NCBI RefSeq assembly: GCF_024490875.1
Contig: NZ_JACCLX010000016.1
Coordinates: 62,001 to 126,000 of the forward strand
DNA: 64,000 nucleotides
Reading direction: 5' to 3'
From: Methanocaldococcus sp.
Lineage (GTDB): Archaea; AGJL01; Methanococci; Methanococcales; Methanocaldococcaceae
The notes under the pieces were generated by a model, which saw only the letters and a program-made list of their open reading frames with translations, was not told the origin of the DNA and made no database searches. Positions 10,813 to 20,187 of the stretch are shown in pieces. Numbering within the stretch: the first letter of the stretch is position 1; the number at the start of each line of letters is the position of its first letter. Made by a program: the position numbers and the translations under genes.

Positions 10813-12080
10813 TGTCTCCCCTTATCTTTATCTTCTTTTTCTTTCTCTAATTTCTCCAACTCTTCAACTAACATTGGTAAAAAGACACCAATATCTGTAA
10901 CTATTCCTAATGCCTGAGAAGTTCCTCTATCCATCAATTTTGTAACTACTGCTGGATTTATATCTACACAAATTGTCTTAACCCAAGATGGTAGAAGGTT
11001 TCCAGTAGCAATTGAGTGTAGCATTGTAGAGAGCATTAAAACCATATCCTTTCCTTTTAAGAGTTCTCTCATTTTTTCTTGTGCCTTAACAACATCTGTA
11101 ATTACATCTGGTAATGGACCATCATCTCTTATACTACCTGCCAATACATAGGGAACATTATTTTTTATACATTCATACATAACTCCTCTATTTAAAATAC
11201 CCTGCTCAACAGCATCTTTTATACTTCCTGCCCTCATTATAACATTTATAGCCCTTAAATGATGACTATGGCCTCCTGGAACACTCTTTCCAGTTTTTAA
11301 ATCAACTCCTAAGGAAGTTCCATACAATACACTCTCTATATCATGAGTTGCTAAGGCATTTCCAGCAAACAGTGCTTGAACATAACCCATTCTTATTAAT
11401 TTAGCTAAAGCCCATCCTGCACCTGTGTGTATAATTGCTGGTCCTCCAACGACAACAATTCCTCCTTTTCCTGTCTTTCTATACTTTTCTCTAATTTCAT
11501 ACATTTCTTTTGCTATTCTCCTAATTATTGTCTCTTTTGGTTTTTCTGAGGAAGCCTCTGATTTCATAAATTCAAATAATCCGCCAGATTCTCTTGGCTT
11601 TTCTGGTGGAATTACTCTAACTCCTTTATGACCTACAACAACCAAATCTCCTTTTTTAATGTTTCTAATGGTTTTTACTTCTGCTCTCATTTTGTCAGGA
11701 TAAACTACAATAGCTCCATCCATTTTTTGATTCTCTACCTCTATCCACTTTCCTCTAAATCTAATAAAGGTTTTGTGATTAGTTGTTGAATAAAAACCCT
11801 CTGGTAAAACCATATCCTTTTCAGCAGGTTGTAATTCTACTTCCTCAATCTCAGGAATCTCAGCTCCTAAATCTTTTAATTCACTTAAAATTTCATCTAC
11901 ATGTTTTTCATCCTTACCAATAACTAATATTTTTGCGTAACTTGGATCAGTTTTTCTCTTACCAATTTCAAATTCTAAAACTTTGTAATCTCCACCCATT
12001 TCTAAAATTTTATCAAATACTTTGGGTAAAATTAAACTATCAATAATATGTCCCTTTAATTCAATTTCTCTCATAAACAT
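10809..12080 (-). CDS. LOR/SDH-type archaeal enzyme, possible ornithine cyclodeaminase
   Basis: The 423-residue protein belongs to the TIGR00300 group. It resembles the region shared with plant LOR/SDH and with the C-terminal half of the cyanobacterial arginine dihydrolase/ornithine cyclodeaminase AgrE/ArgZ. The N-terminal 100 residues ([17 protein letters not shown]) form the LOR/SDH domain. The rest is a nucleotide-binding Rossmann-like region with [40 protein letters not shown] and [11 protein letters not shown]. On that basis an NAD-dependent ornithine-to-proline cyclodeaminase is a reasonable proposal, which I infer rather than see. The start follows a GAGGGAT site, with a second ATG two codons later. 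It is the first gene before DUF2100. Confidence 0.75.
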   Translation of the reverse strand: MFMREIELKGHIIDSLILPKVFDKILEMGGDYKVLEFEIGKRKTDPSYAKILVIGKDEKHVDEILSELKDLGAEIPEIEEVELQPAEKDMVLPEGFYSTTNHKTFIRFRGKWIEVENQKMDGAIVVYPDKMRAEVKTIRNIKKGDLVVVGHKGVRVIPPEKPRESGGLFEFMKSEASSEKPKETIIRRIAKEMYEIREKYRKTGKGGIVVVGGPAIIHTGAGWALAKLIRMGYVQALFAGNALATHDIESVLYGTSLGVDLKTGKSVPGGHSHHLRAINVIMRAGSIKDAVEQGILNRGVMYECIKNNVPYVLAGSIRDDGPLPDVITDVVKAQEKMRELLKGKDMVLMLSTMLHSIATGNLLPSWVKTICVDINPAVVTKLMDRGTSQALGIVTDIGVFLPMLVEELEKLEKEKEDKDKGRQ

Positions 12081-12220
12081 AATAAATCCCTCTTGTTATT
12101 TTTAAATTAATAAAAAGTAATTATTGTCAAACTAATATTTTAACCATCTGTTTTTATAGTTAAATCTAAATATTTAAATTATTATATGACAAAAATTAAT
12201 ATAAAAATAAACTAATAAAA

Positions 12221-13516
12221 TTATAATAAAAATTTCTCTATTTTTTCTGATAGAGTGTCAAATATCCAGTTAAATTTATTATCATCCTTTTCTAATAAAG
12301 TTACTCTAAATCCATTAAGTTGTGAGCAGAATGATGTTAAAGGAACTACACAGATTCCAGTAGATGCTAATAGATAATATACAAATTTTTTGTCAATATT
12401 TGCATTCTTTGTATAAAATTCTATAAATTCTTTCAATTTTTCATTTTCTATTTTTATCGAGTTGTTTCCATTTAAATACTTATCTTCAAACACTATGGAC
12501 ATATAAAATGCTCCATTTGCCTTATTTGCTATAATTCCATTAATGTCTTTTAATTTTTTATATGCAGTATTTGATCTCTTCTCATAAAATTTATTTCTCT
12601 CATTTATGTATTTTTTATAATTTTTATGACCCATAATTTTTGGAATAGCCATTTGTGGTAATGTGGTAGAGCATACTTCTATCAATTTAGACCTATAAAT
12701 ACTATCTACATATCTTTTAAATTCCTCATCTTTGTCGGCGTTGTAAATTTCAATCCATCCACATCTTGCTCCAGGCCAAGGAATTTCCTTAGATATTCCT
12801 TTTAAAGATATTCCACAAACATCGTCTATAATTTCGCATAATGAATAATGTTTTTTTCCATTATAAACTAAGTTACAGTATATTTCATCGCAAATAATAA
12901 ATAAATCATATTCATTTGCTAAATCAACTATATTATCTAAAATTTTTTTTGGATATACTGCTCCTGTTGGGTTATCAGGATTTATTATCAAAATTCCACT
13001 AACTGCTGGATTATACTTAATCCTCTTCTCTAAATCATCAATGTCTGGATACCAATAGTTGTAAGGGTCTAAAAAGTAAGTTACTGGTGGAGAACCTGCA
13101 TGTGAACCTTCAGCTGAGGAATGTGTTGAATATGATGGAGATGGGTTTATAACTCTAACCTGCCTCTTCAATAAACTATAAATCTTTGCTATAGCATCAC
13201 CTAATCCATTAAAAAATATAATATCCTCTGCTGTAATTTGAACTCCTCCTTTTTTATTTGTCTGCTCTGCTAAAAATTCTCGTGTTTCTAATAAACCCTT
13301 AGTAGGACAGTATGCATAGGATTCATCATTTTTAACAATCTCCACTATAATATCTTTAATCCAATCTGGAATTTTTTCTCCCTTTGCTACTGGATCTCCA
13401 ATATTTTCCCAAGTTATATTTATTCCAAACTTTTCTATTTTTTTTGCTATATCTACAATCTCTCTAATTTCATAACTTAACTCCTTTGCTCCTACATCTA
13501 TTATTGGATTTCTCAT
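12221..13516 (-). CDS. PLP-dependent aminotransferase, class I/II
   Basis: A fold-type I aminotransferase of 431 residues. It has FFNGLGDAIAKIYSLL, the cofactor-contacting INPDNPTGAVYP, the CDEIYCNLVY aspartate and the Schiff-base lysine in ISLKGISKEIPWPGARCGW (first Lys of that stretch), with a C-terminal arginine in GFRVTLLE. The M. jannaschii counterpart is annotated alanine-type, but the substrate cannot be read from sequence. The gene has its own promoter: TTTATATATC at 13586-13595 and an inverted repeat at 13557-13574 near the expected transcription start. Cytoplasmic. Divergent from the PP-loop ATPase gene. Confidence 0.9.
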   Translation of the reverse strand: MRNPIIDVGAKELSYEIREIVDIAKKIEKFGINITWENIGDPVAKGEKIPDWIKDIIVEIVKNDESYAYCPTKGLLETREFLAEQTNKKGGVQITAEDIIFFNGLGDAIAKIYSLLKRQVRVINPSPSYSTHSSAEGSHAGSPPVTYFLDPYNYWYPDIDDLEKRIKYNPAVSGILIINPDNPTGAVYPKKILDNIVDLANEYDLFIICDEIYCNLVYNGKKHYSLCEIIDDVCGISLKGISKEIPWPGARCGWIEIYNADKDEEFKRYVDSIYRSKLIEVCSTTLPQMAIPKIMGHKNYKKYINERNKFYEKRSNTAYKKLKDINGIIANKANGAFYMSIVFEDKYLNGNNSIKIENEKLKEFIEFYTKNANIDKKFVYYLLASTGICVVPLTSFCSQLNGFRVTLLEKDDNKFNWIFDTLSEKIEKFLL

Positions 13517-13556
13517 AGTTTCATCTCATAAAATGGAACTCTATTTTTTGTAAATT

Positions 13557-13574
13557 ATTGGATGATTCTCCAAT
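13557..13574. promoter_or_regulatory. Inverted repeat, candidate operator of the aminotransferase gene
   Basis: ATTGGA and TCCAAT are perfect 6-base arms separated by TGATTC. The repeat lies between the TATA-like element at 13586-13595 and the aminotransferase start at 13516, so it would cover the transcription start. A direct repeat (TAAAATGGAACTC near 13529, TAAAATAGAACTC near 13604) flanks the same promoter. This is seen in sequence only, and no regulator is known. Confidence 0.4.
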
Positions 13575-13585
13575 TTATAGTTTTG

Positions 13586-13595
13586 ATATATAAAC
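13586..13595 (-). promoter_or_regulatory. TATA box for the aminotransferase gene
   Basis: On the minus strand this reads TTTATATATC, the typical Methanocaldococcus TATA form, 70 bases upstream of the ATG at 13516. The transcription start would be near 13562, inside the inverted repeat. Confidence 0.5.
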
Positions 13596-13697
13596 TTTAT
13601 CCTTAAAATAGAACTCCTTTTTTATAGAGTCAAATTAATATAAATAACTGTTTAAAATAAAATAAAGATTTAAGAATTTAATGATTGTGGTGAAAAT

Positions 13698-14600
13698 ATG
13701 ACCAAATGTAAATTTTGCAATAAGGAAAGTTATGTAAAATTAAAATCTCCAAAAATTCACTTATGTAAAGAGCATTTTATTGAATATTTTGAAAATAAGG
13801 TTGAAAAGTCCATAAAAAAATATAATATGCTAAACAAAGATGAGAAAATTTTAGTATCTGTCTCTGGTGGAAAGGATGGACATGCTGCTGCATGGGTTTT
13901 AAAAAAGTTAGGATATAACATTGAATTATTTCATATAAATTTAGGAATTAAAGGATTTTCTGAAAGTTCTTTAAAGGCCGTTGAGGAGTTAGCAGAAAAG
14001 TTAAATGTTCCCTTACATATAATTAATTTAAAAGATATTACTGGAAAGACAATGGAAGATATTAGAGGAAAAAAATGTTCAATATGTGGAATAACTAAAA
14101 GATATTTAATGAATAAATTTGGTTATGAACATGGATTTGATGTTATAGTTACAGGGCATAATTTAGATGATGAAGTGTCATTTATTTTAAATAATATTTT
14201 AAATTGGAACATTAGATATTTAGGAAAGCATGAACCAGTTCTTCCAAGTCATGATAAGTTTTTAAAAAAAGTTAAAATATTTTTTGAGATAGAAGAAGAG
14301 TTAATTTTAAAGTATGCTGAGGCAGAGAATATTCCATTTACAACAGTTAAATGTAGATTTGCAGAAAAGGCTATAACTTTAAAGCATAGAGAATACTTCA
14401 ATGAATTAGAGAAATTAAGACCTAATATAAAGTATCAATTTTTAGCTGGCTATATGAAAAATAAGCATATTTTTAAATGCGAAGAAGATGAGAATTTTGA
14501 ATTTAGAGAGTGTGAAATTTGCGGAATGACTTCTGCTGGGAGAATTTGCTCCTTTTGTAGAGTGTGGAAATTGTATAAAAATAAAAGTAACAGTAAATAA
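13698..14600 (+). CDS. PP-loop ATPase, TtcA/TtuA/Ncs6-type tRNA thiolation enzyme
   Basis: This 300-residue protein has the layout of TtuA/Ncs6-type tRNA 2-thiolation enzymes. An N-terminal zinc ribbon (CKFCNKE, then CKEH) is followed by an adenylating PP-loop [12 protein letters not shown] around residues 54-65. Central cysteines [11 protein letters not shown] and KCRFAEKA may hold an iron-sulfur cluster or carry sulfur. A C-terminal zinc ribbon (CEICGM, CSFCRVW) completes it. Methanocaldococcus has more than one member of this family, and the tRNA position modified by this paralogue cannot be told from sequence. A GGTGA site precedes the ATG. It ends directly against the convergent SPOUT methyltransferase gene. 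Confidence 0.88.
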   Translation: MTKCKFCNKESYVKLKSPKIHLCKEHFIEYFENKVEKSIKKYNMLNKDEKILVSVSGGKDGHAAAWVLKKLGYNIELFHINLGIKGFSESSLKAVEELAEKLNVPLHIINLKDITGKTMEDIRGKKCSICGITKRYLMNKFGYEHGFDVIVTGHNLDDEVSFILNNILNWNIRYLGKHEPVLPSHDKFLKKVKIFFEIEEELILKYAEAENIPFTTVKCRFAEKAITLKHREYFNELEKLRPNIKYQFLAGYMKNKHIFKCEEDENFEFRECEICGMTSAGRICSFCRVWKLYKNKSNSK

Positions 14601-15284
14601 TTATTTAAATGCACTCATTAATGTCCATGCCTCTTTTCCACTTATAAAAGCTCTATTAACTAATCTCTTAAAAATAATTTTACAAAGTTCTTTTTTATGC
14701 TCGGGAATTTTTTTATTTTTATCTATAAATTCATTAAACTTTTTAATTAATAATTCCTTATCTTCTTTTGAAGCCTCCCTCATCTTTATGTCTAAAAATT
14801 TATTTTCAACTTTTTTTGTATAAATTTCATATAAAATAACTGCAACAGCGTGAGATAAATTCATTATTGGATATTTTTTAGATGTAGGAATAGAAACTAA
14901 TAAATCACATTTATCAATTTCTTCATTTCTTAATCCGTCATCTTCTCTACCAAAAACAATTCCTATATTTCCTTTTATATTTAAAATTTTATCAGATAAT
15001 TCTTTTGGAGTTATAGGAACTCTCTTTAAATTTCTATCTCCTCCTCTTGCTCCTGATGTAGCAATAACAAAATCTAAATCTTTTATTGCATCGTCAAAAC
15101 TTTCATAAAAACTGGCATTATCTAAAATTTCTTTTGCATGAACAGCCATCATATATGCCTCATCATTTATAATATTTCTATTTCCAACTATTCTGAGATT
15201 CTCAAAATCAAAATTCATCATAACTCTTGCAATACTACCAACATTTCCACTGTATTTAGGATTTACTAAAATAACTGAAATCAT
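14601..15284 (-). CDS. trmJ: SPOUT-class RNA methyltransferase, TrmJ-like
   Basis: A knotted SPOUT methyltransferase of 227 residues. It has the TrmJ-like N-terminal VILVNPKYSGNVGSIARVM, the middle strand FVIATSGARGGDRN, and the AdoMet-binding knot IGIVFGREDDGLRNEEI followed by PTSKKYPIMNLSHAVAV. TrmJ makes 2'-O-methyl at position 32 of tRNA, and in archaea cytidine 32 is the usual target. A related rRNA target cannot be excluded. It is the downstream gene of a run (Nob1, DUF1699, this gene) with gaps of fewer than 10 bases, which groups RNA maturation functions. Confidence 0.88.
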   Translation of the reverse strand: MISVILVNPKYSGNVGSIARVMMNFDFENLRIVGNRNIINDEAYMMAVHAKEILDNASFYESFDDAIKDLDFVIATSGARGGDRNLKRVPITPKELSDKILNIKGNIGIVFGREDDGLRNEEIDKCDLLVSIPTSKKYPIMNLSHAVAVILYEIYTKKVENKFLDIKMREASKEDKELLIKKFNEFIDKNKKIPEHKKELCKIIFKRLVNRAFISGKEAWTLMSAFK

Positions 15285-15290
15285 TATATA

Positions 15291-15665
15291 TCACTTCATT
15301 GACTTTTTTAGTTTATAATAATGGTATTCAACTGTCTTTAAATTTAACCCAGTAATTTTTGCAATTTCTTCTGGCTTTTTATCTAAATACTTTTTAACAA
15401 TTATATCTACATTTGTAGGCCTTCCAGTCTTTGGAGATATAGGAATTACTTCAACACCAACACCTTCCAAAGCCTTTATAATCTTCTTAGAAGACCTTTT
15501 ATACTTTGACTTTGGTAAATATATTTTTTTAGGCTCGCAATTCTCTAACAATGCAATTGCTACATCTCTATCTAACTCTAAATTAATATAAATTTCATCT
15601 ACATTTTCACAGTTTTTAATTTTCTCAATTAGTTCTTCTTTTGTTTTAGCCCTTAACTCTTTCAT
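15291..15665 (-). CDS. DUF1699 protein with C-terminal helix-turn-helix
   Basis: A 124-residue protein. The first 75 residues form an alpha/beta unit (EIYINLELDRDVAIALLENC, then KKIYLPKSKYKRSSKKI). The end contains a helix-turn-helix-like segment, KPEEIAKITGLNLKTVEYHY. It fits the archaeal DUF1699 family, whose role is unknown to me. The motif suggests nucleic-acid binding, and its place between nob1 and the SPOUT methyltransferase gene would suit an RNA- or DNA-binding accessory. It is separated from both neighbours by fewer than 10 bases, so it is in the same operon. Confidence 0.78.
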   Translation of the reverse strand: MKELRAKTKEELIEKIKNCENVDEIYINLELDRDVAIALLENCEPKKIYLPKSKYKRSSKKIIKALEGVGVEVIPISPKTGRPTNVDIIVKKYLDKKPEEIAKITGLNLKTVEYHYYKLKKSMK

Positions 15666-15673
15666 AATTTATC

Positions 15674-16180
15674 CTATTTTTTCCTTTTTTTATTCTTTGA
15701 TAATCTTGATTTTACCATTTTTCTTTTTAATGGACTTCCACAAATTTCACAAACATCTTCTTCAAAATCTATGGGATACATTTTTTTACAACCTTCACAA
15801 ACCTTTCTCCAAATAAAATTTTTATTTGTTGGTTCGTAGATTATTCCTCTAACATCAATATTTAATTTTTTTGCCACATTTTGAATTCCATAATCGTCAG
15901 TATATAAAATACCCTTTAACTCCAATGCCAACGCTAAAATACTAATATCTTCTTTAGATAAATTATCTCCTGTCTTTTTGACAGTATCTTCAACTATCTT
16001 TATATATTCTTTATTGGGAATTTTTATTTTTAGTTTTCCTAAAATTAAACTTTGGTCAACAATAACCTTCATTGACTCGACTTCCTCTAAAACTTCTGGA
16101 GTTATATAATGCTCTCCTTCTTCTATAACTGGATTATATCCGTGAATTATTGCTGAGGCATCTAATATTTTAACCTTCAT
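15674..16180 (-). CDS. nob1: Endoribonuclease Nob1
   Basis: Nob1 cuts the 3' end of the small-subunit rRNA precursor. The 168-residue protein has a PIN domain with its acidic residues in ILDASAIIHGY, EEVES, LSKEDISILALAL and YTDDYGIQNVA. A C-terminal zinc ribbon (CEGCKKMYP, then CEICGSPLKRK) and a basic tail follow. This is the archaeal Nob1 arrangement and length. It is the first gene of the three-gene minus-strand operon, divergent from methionine synthase across about 70 bases. Confidence 0.92.
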   Translation of the reverse strand: MKVKILDASAIIHGYNPVIEEGEHYITPEVLEEVESMKVIVDQSLILGKLKIKIPNKEYIKIVEDTVKKTGDNLSKEDISILALALELKGILYTDDYGIQNVAKKLNIDVRGIIYEPTNKNFIWRKVCEGCKKMYPIDFEEDVCEICGSPLKRKMVKSRLSKNKKRKK

Positions 16181-16253
16181 AATATCACGTTGAATATTAA
16201 TAGTAGTTAATTTAACATCATAACATATTTAGTTATCTCTTTTGGGTGAAAGA

Positions 16254-17177
16254 ATGATAACAACAGTTGTAGGTAGTTATCCAGTTGTTAAAAAAGAAGA
16301 GAAATTCTTTGATAAAGTAAAAAAAGTTTTTGGATTGTACGATGAATATAAATATGCTATTGAAAAGGCAGTTATAGATCAGGTTAATGCTGGAATAGAT
16401 ATTATAAGTGATGGACAAGTTAGAGGAGATATGATAGAAATTTTTACAAGTAAAATGTATGGATTTGATGGAAAGAGAGTTATTAATAAGATTGAATTTA
16501 TTGAGCCAATTACTGTAAAAGATATATTATATGCTAAAAATATTATTAAGAAATTAAATCCAAAGGTAAAAGTTAAAGGAATTATAACTGGACCTTGCAC
16601 TATTGCGGCATCGGTTAGAGTTGAAAATTATTATACTGACAATAAAGATGAAAATTTAATTTACGATATTGCTAAGGCTTTGAGAAAAGAAGTTGAAGAA
16701 TTAAAAAAATATGTTCCAATAATTCAGATTGATGAGCCAATATTATCAACAGGTTTATATGATTTTGATATAGCAAGGAAGGCAATAGATATAATTGTTA
16801 AGGATTTAGATATTACATTTGCAATGCATGTTTGTGGAAATGTCTATAATATTATTGATGAGTTAAATAAATTTAATGTAGATATTTTAGACCACGAATT
16901 TGCTTCAAATAGAAAAAATTTAGATATATTGGAAAGTATAAAAAAGAAAGTTGGCTTTGGTTGTGTAAATACTAAAATTAAAAAAGTAGAAAGTGTAGAT
17001 ACTATAAAAAGTTTAATAGAGGAAGGTTTAGAGATATTAAAAAACAATGAAAATTTAAGTAAAAATTTATTTGAAAATATTTTAATAGATCCAGACTGTG
17101 GGATGAGATTGTTACCAATAGATGTTGCTTTTAATAAGTTAAAAAATATGGTTGAAGCATCTAAACTTATTAATTAA
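16254..17177 (+). CDS. metE: Core methionine synthase (MetE C-terminal domain type)
   Basis: A 307-residue protein equal to the catalytic C-terminal barrel of cobalamin-independent methionine synthase. The zinc ligands are visible in AMHVCGNVYN (His and Cys) and DPDCGMRLLP (Cys), with VVGSYP at the start and QIDEPILSTG in the middle. Short archaeal core-MetE proteins take the methyl group from a corrinoid protein or methylcobalamin rather than methyl-tetrahydrofolate. That fits an organism using tetrahydromethanopterin and is knowledge of the family, not visible here. The open frame begins with a TTG at 16242, but GGTGA inside it is the ribosome binding site of the ATG at 16254. Its end overlaps the convergent DUF2341 gene by 8 bases. 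Confidence 0.92.
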   Translation: MITTVVGSYPVVKKEEKFFDKVKKVFGLYDEYKYAIEKAVIDQVNAGIDIISDGQVRGDMIEIFTSKMYGFDGKRVINKIEFIEPITVKDILYAKNIIKKLNPKVKVKGIITGPCTIAASVRVENYYTDNKDENLIYDIAKALRKEVEELKKYVPIIQIDEPILSTGLYDFDIARKAIDIIVKDLDITFAMHVCGNVYNIIDELNKFNVDILDHEFASNRKNLDILESIKKKVGFGCVNTKIKKVESVDTIKSLIEEGLEILKNNENLSKNLFENILIDPDCGMRLLPIDVAFNKLKNMVEASKLIN

Positions 17178-18735
17178 TTGCTACTATTGGTTCGTAACCT
17201 ACATTACCCCAACTGTCTGTTGCATTTGTATATAATCCTATAATAGAATAAGAACCATTTTGAACGAAAATATATAATTTAGGTTCTCCATAATATATAG
17301 TTCTGTTATATGTTTTTGGTTTTTCTTCTTTATAATTAGGGTTAGTTATAACATTTGAACTTACAGTTGTTTTTATATTATTAATATCTTTCACAAAAAC
17401 CCAATCTATTGAAACTTTTGCATTGTTATTATATAATGTAATCACAGAAACTGAATAGTTGTTGCTATTTATTCCATATATAGTATTAGTATATAATTGG
17501 TTTAAAGTATCATTATCTATTTTAAAGGTTGTATTTAATGGATTTCTTTGGATTATGTAAATGAAATAATTATTTAAATAATTATTATAACCATTAACGT
17601 AATATCTATTATTATTTATAATCATATACAACGCATTAATTGTATATGCCCAATCTACTCCACTATTATAACTCGTATCATTAAAGAATCCTACTGCCTG
17701 AGTTCCTACATTACTAAAATTGCCTCTAAATACTAACTCATAACCTGTTCCAAAACTCTTATATGAATGAATCCCTGAATTAGTTCCTACAACTGTTAAA
17801 ATTCCATTATTTACAGAAACATTTCCTGAAATATTCCATTTACTACTATTTAATATTGAAAAGTTATCAAACAGTAAGAATGTCTTATCAGGATTTTGTC
17901 TATCAACTGTTGTATTGGAGCCATATAGTAATCTTATGTATCCACTATTATTGACATAATTTATTATTTGACTTTTATTACATCTCACCCAAATTATTGA
18001 AACATGGTTATTTCCATAATACCATATTTGAACCCAATATGGTAAAAGAACATTATTATTTCCAATTATTCTAATTTCAGTTGGTGAGTAGGGATTAACC
18101 ATTTGACTATAATTAAAGTTACTATCATTTAATATTATACAAAACGTGTGACTCTTATTGTCATTTGGGAAATTATATATGTTAATATCTTTTTCATAAC
18201 TCCAAGTATAGTAGAAGTTGTTTAAATATACATAAGGATCTGGAATTCTAAATAGTGTTATATTTTTATTAATGGTTAAAGGTTTTGAACAAAAAATCTC
18301 TCCATTATTTATCTTTTTTATTAAGTTAATATTAATAGTCATTATTAAATTGATTACTTTAGGATTATTTGTAGGATATATATTCACAGTAGTGATATTA
18401 AAAGATAAATTACTACTATTATCTATTAAACAACTTAAAGTTCTGTTAGTTTCGTTTTTTATATAACTTTTTATGTAATTTACAGCATCTGAGGAATTAT
18501 CAAAAAACTTATGCTCTGTCATAATTTTATAACTTGTATTTACAAAGGCATCTTCAACAATTTTGTTAATATTTCTATCTAAACTGTTTATTAAATTATG
18601 TTCAAATAATGTTACTTTTTTTACTTCAATTTCATCTTCAACTTCTTTAGTCTTATAATTTATTGCCAAATAGAATATTGATGATATAACAAAAACTAAC
18701 ATAACCAAAATTATAGCATTTTGGGAGATATACAT
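17170..18735 (-). CDS. Membrane-anchored DUF2341-type surface protein
   Basis: A 521-residue protein with one N-terminal hydrophobic helix (residues 5-25, AIILVMLVFVISSIFYLAI) and a large Asn- and Tyr-rich outer part with many NxS/T sequons. Residues about 165-275 fit DUF2341 (LLPYWVQIWYYG, SGYIRLLYGS). Residues 285-460 resemble a concanavalin-like fold (FLLFDNFSILNSSKWNISG). It is the last gene of the minus-strand surface operon. The short N terminus before the helix resembles a pilin-like anchor without a clear class III motif. I infer a minor component or adhesin of the surface structure. Base composition is even poorer in GC than the neighbours, as usual for such proteins. Confidence 0.75.
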   Translation of the reverse strand: MYISQNAIILVMLVFVISSIFYLAINYKTKEVEDEIEVKKVTLFEHNLINSLDRNINKIVEDAFVNTSYKIMTEHKFFDNSSDAVNYIKSYIKNETNRTLSCLIDNSSNLSFNITTVNIYPTNNPKVINLIMTININLIKKINNGEIFCSKPLTINKNITLFRIPDPYVYLNNFYYTWSYEKDINIYNFPNDNKSHTFCIILNDSNFNYSQMVNPYSPTEIRIIGNNNVLLPYWVQIWYYGNNHVSIIWVRCNKSQIINYVNNSGYIRLLYGSNTTVDRQNPDKTFLLFDNFSILNSSKWNISGNVSVNNGILTVVGTNSGIHSYKSFGTGYELVFRGNFSNVGTQAVGFFNDTSYNSGVDWAYTINALYMIINNNRYYVNGYNNYLNNYFIYIIQRNPLNTTFKIDNDTLNQLYTNTIYGINSNNYSVSVITLYNNNAKVSIDWVFVKDINNIKTTVSSNVITNPNYKEEKPKTYNRTIYYGEPKLYIFVQNGSYSIIGLYTNATDSWGNVGYEPIVAIN

Positions 18736-18755
18736 AAAAATCCCTTTATCTTTAT

Positions 18756-19286
18756 TTAATTATAAATTATTAATTTAACTCTTGATGTAGTTACATTTTT
18801 TGATAAATAAACAGGCATATCTATTGAATAATTTTCATAATGGGAATATGCTTCATCATAATCGAGGTATCTTTCATTTGATATATTTATATTGTTTTCA
18901 TCTCCATAAATAACATACCAGCCCTCACTTCTATTTAGAGTTAAAACTGTTAATACTAATACATATATAGTATTGTTATATTTTTTAGTAGTTTTATTTA
19001 TTAGAAGGTGGTTATCTATATATAACAAATAATTATTGAGAGGAATATTTTCCTCTAAAAGTTTTTTAGATTCATTAACTTTTCCAAAATAGTATAATAA
19101 AACTGCATTTTGTAAGGTTCCATCTTCTGATAAATGTTCCATTGTTTTGATTCCTTTGTCAAATAGATAGTCAGATTTTACAGCATCTACATAGTTATTG
19201 TTATGCTCTAATATAGACACTGACCAATAAGCCATTCCTATTATTAAAATTGTAGTCCCTATAATTAAATCTAAATTATTAATCAT
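18756..19286 (-). CDS. Small pilin-like membrane-anchored protein
   Basis: A 176-residue protein with an N-terminal hydrophobic helix (LIIGTTILIIGMAYWSVSIL, about residues 7-26) after only six residues, then a soluble region with several NxS/T sites. There is no cysteine or catalytic motif. The start has a strong GGTGA site. Its start overlaps the end of the upstream gene by 8 bases, so translation is coupled. Archaeal minor pilins and flagellar accessory proteins have this build. The exact family is not recognised. Confidence 0.72.
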   Translation of the reverse strand: MINNLDLIIGTTILIIGMAYWSVSILEHNNNYVDAVKSDYLFDKGIKTMEHLSEDGTLQNAVLLYYFGKVNESKKLLEENIPLNNYLLYIDNHLLINKTTKKYNNTIYVLVLTVLTLNRSEGWYVIYGDENNINISNERYLDYDEAYSHYENYSIDMPVYLSKNVTTSRVKLIIYN

Positions 19287-20166
19287 TTTGATTCACCATT
19301 ATGGTGATATTTCTTGGAGATAATGTTAAATAATAGAATTTAGTATCGTTAGTAGTTTCAATTTTAAACTCTACTGGAACAGGACTATATAGTATCTCAA
19401 TTTTGTTTATTCCAGATATTATATTTGGAATTATTTCATTTATATTTTTAAAGGAAGAATTTAAAGATTTATTATAGATATATCCGTTAATTGAAAATAT
19501 GACCTCTGAAGAACCTGTATAATTTAACAATTTAGCGCTGACATTAGATATATTTATATTATTTGTTTTGTAATTTTGTATTTTAAAATATATGTGATCT
19601 CCTTCACATCCATAAAGATATACAACATTTGAATTATAAGTGATTCCTGTTATTTTTGGAATATAGACATTTTCTTTAAAAAATACTACCCAATCATATA
19701 TTTTGATATTACTAAGGTTAATTGATATATTATTAACATTTGATACATTTGAATATATTTTAAATATAATTCCAGAGAAATTAAATGTTATGTTAGATAA
19801 ATTAACATAGTTATTTAGTATATTGTCATATTTATTTGGATAAATAATAAATATAAATCTATCTGAATCATTTGTAAAATTGTTAATTGGGTCGAATGTC
19901 TTTTCTTTTAAATTTAGTTCATCTGTAAAATTTTGTATATAATCTTCACTATAATTTCCAGGGAATTCATATTTTTTTAGAAATAGATCTTTTAATAACA
20001 GTGCTTTGTGAAACTTTTCAGTATCTTTTTTTTCCTCTATACCTGTTAATAAATTATGGCTATATATACTATATCCTAAAAAAAAGATAGTTAAAAATAT
20101 AAAGGCAACAATTACAGCTTCAAAAGTAAAAATGATTCCTCTATTTGATTTAATTTTTTTTATCAT
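19279..20166 (-). CDS. Pilin-like protein with N-terminal processing-site-like segment
   Basis: A 295-residue protein starting with a basic segment KKIKSNRG, then IIFTFEAVIVAFIFLTIFF. This resembles class III archaeal prepilin signals: a short positive stretch, a glycine at the cut site, glutamate at about +6 and then a long hydrophobic helix. The canonical QxSxE is not kept, so processing is inferred. The outer part is Asn-rich with a beta-strand pattern and NxS/T sites. It lies between the archaeosortase gene and the small pilin-like gene in one operon and overlaps the latter. Confidence 0.72.
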   Translation of the reverse strand: MIKKIKSNRGIIFTFEAVIVAFIFLTIFFLGYSIYSHNLLTGIEEKKDTEKFHKALLLKDLFLKKYEFPGNYSEDYIQNFTDELNLKEKTFDPINNFTNDSDRFIFIIYPNKYDNILNNYVNLSNITFNFSGIIFKIYSNVSNVNNISINLSNIKIYDWVVFFKENVYIPKITGITYNSNVVYLYGCEGDHIYFKIQNYKTNNINISNVSAKLLNYTGSSEVIFSINGYIYNKSLNSSFKNINEIIPNIISGINKIEILYSPVPVEFKIETTNDTKFYYLTLSPRNITIMVNQND

Positions 20167-20187
20167 AACAATCTCCTTTTTTAATTT

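Noticed and set aside
13557-13574. NrpR-type nitrogen operator
   Set aside because: The known site is GGAA-N6-TTCC. Here it is ATTGGA-N6-TCCAAT, so the match is only partial and no nitrogen link is claimed.
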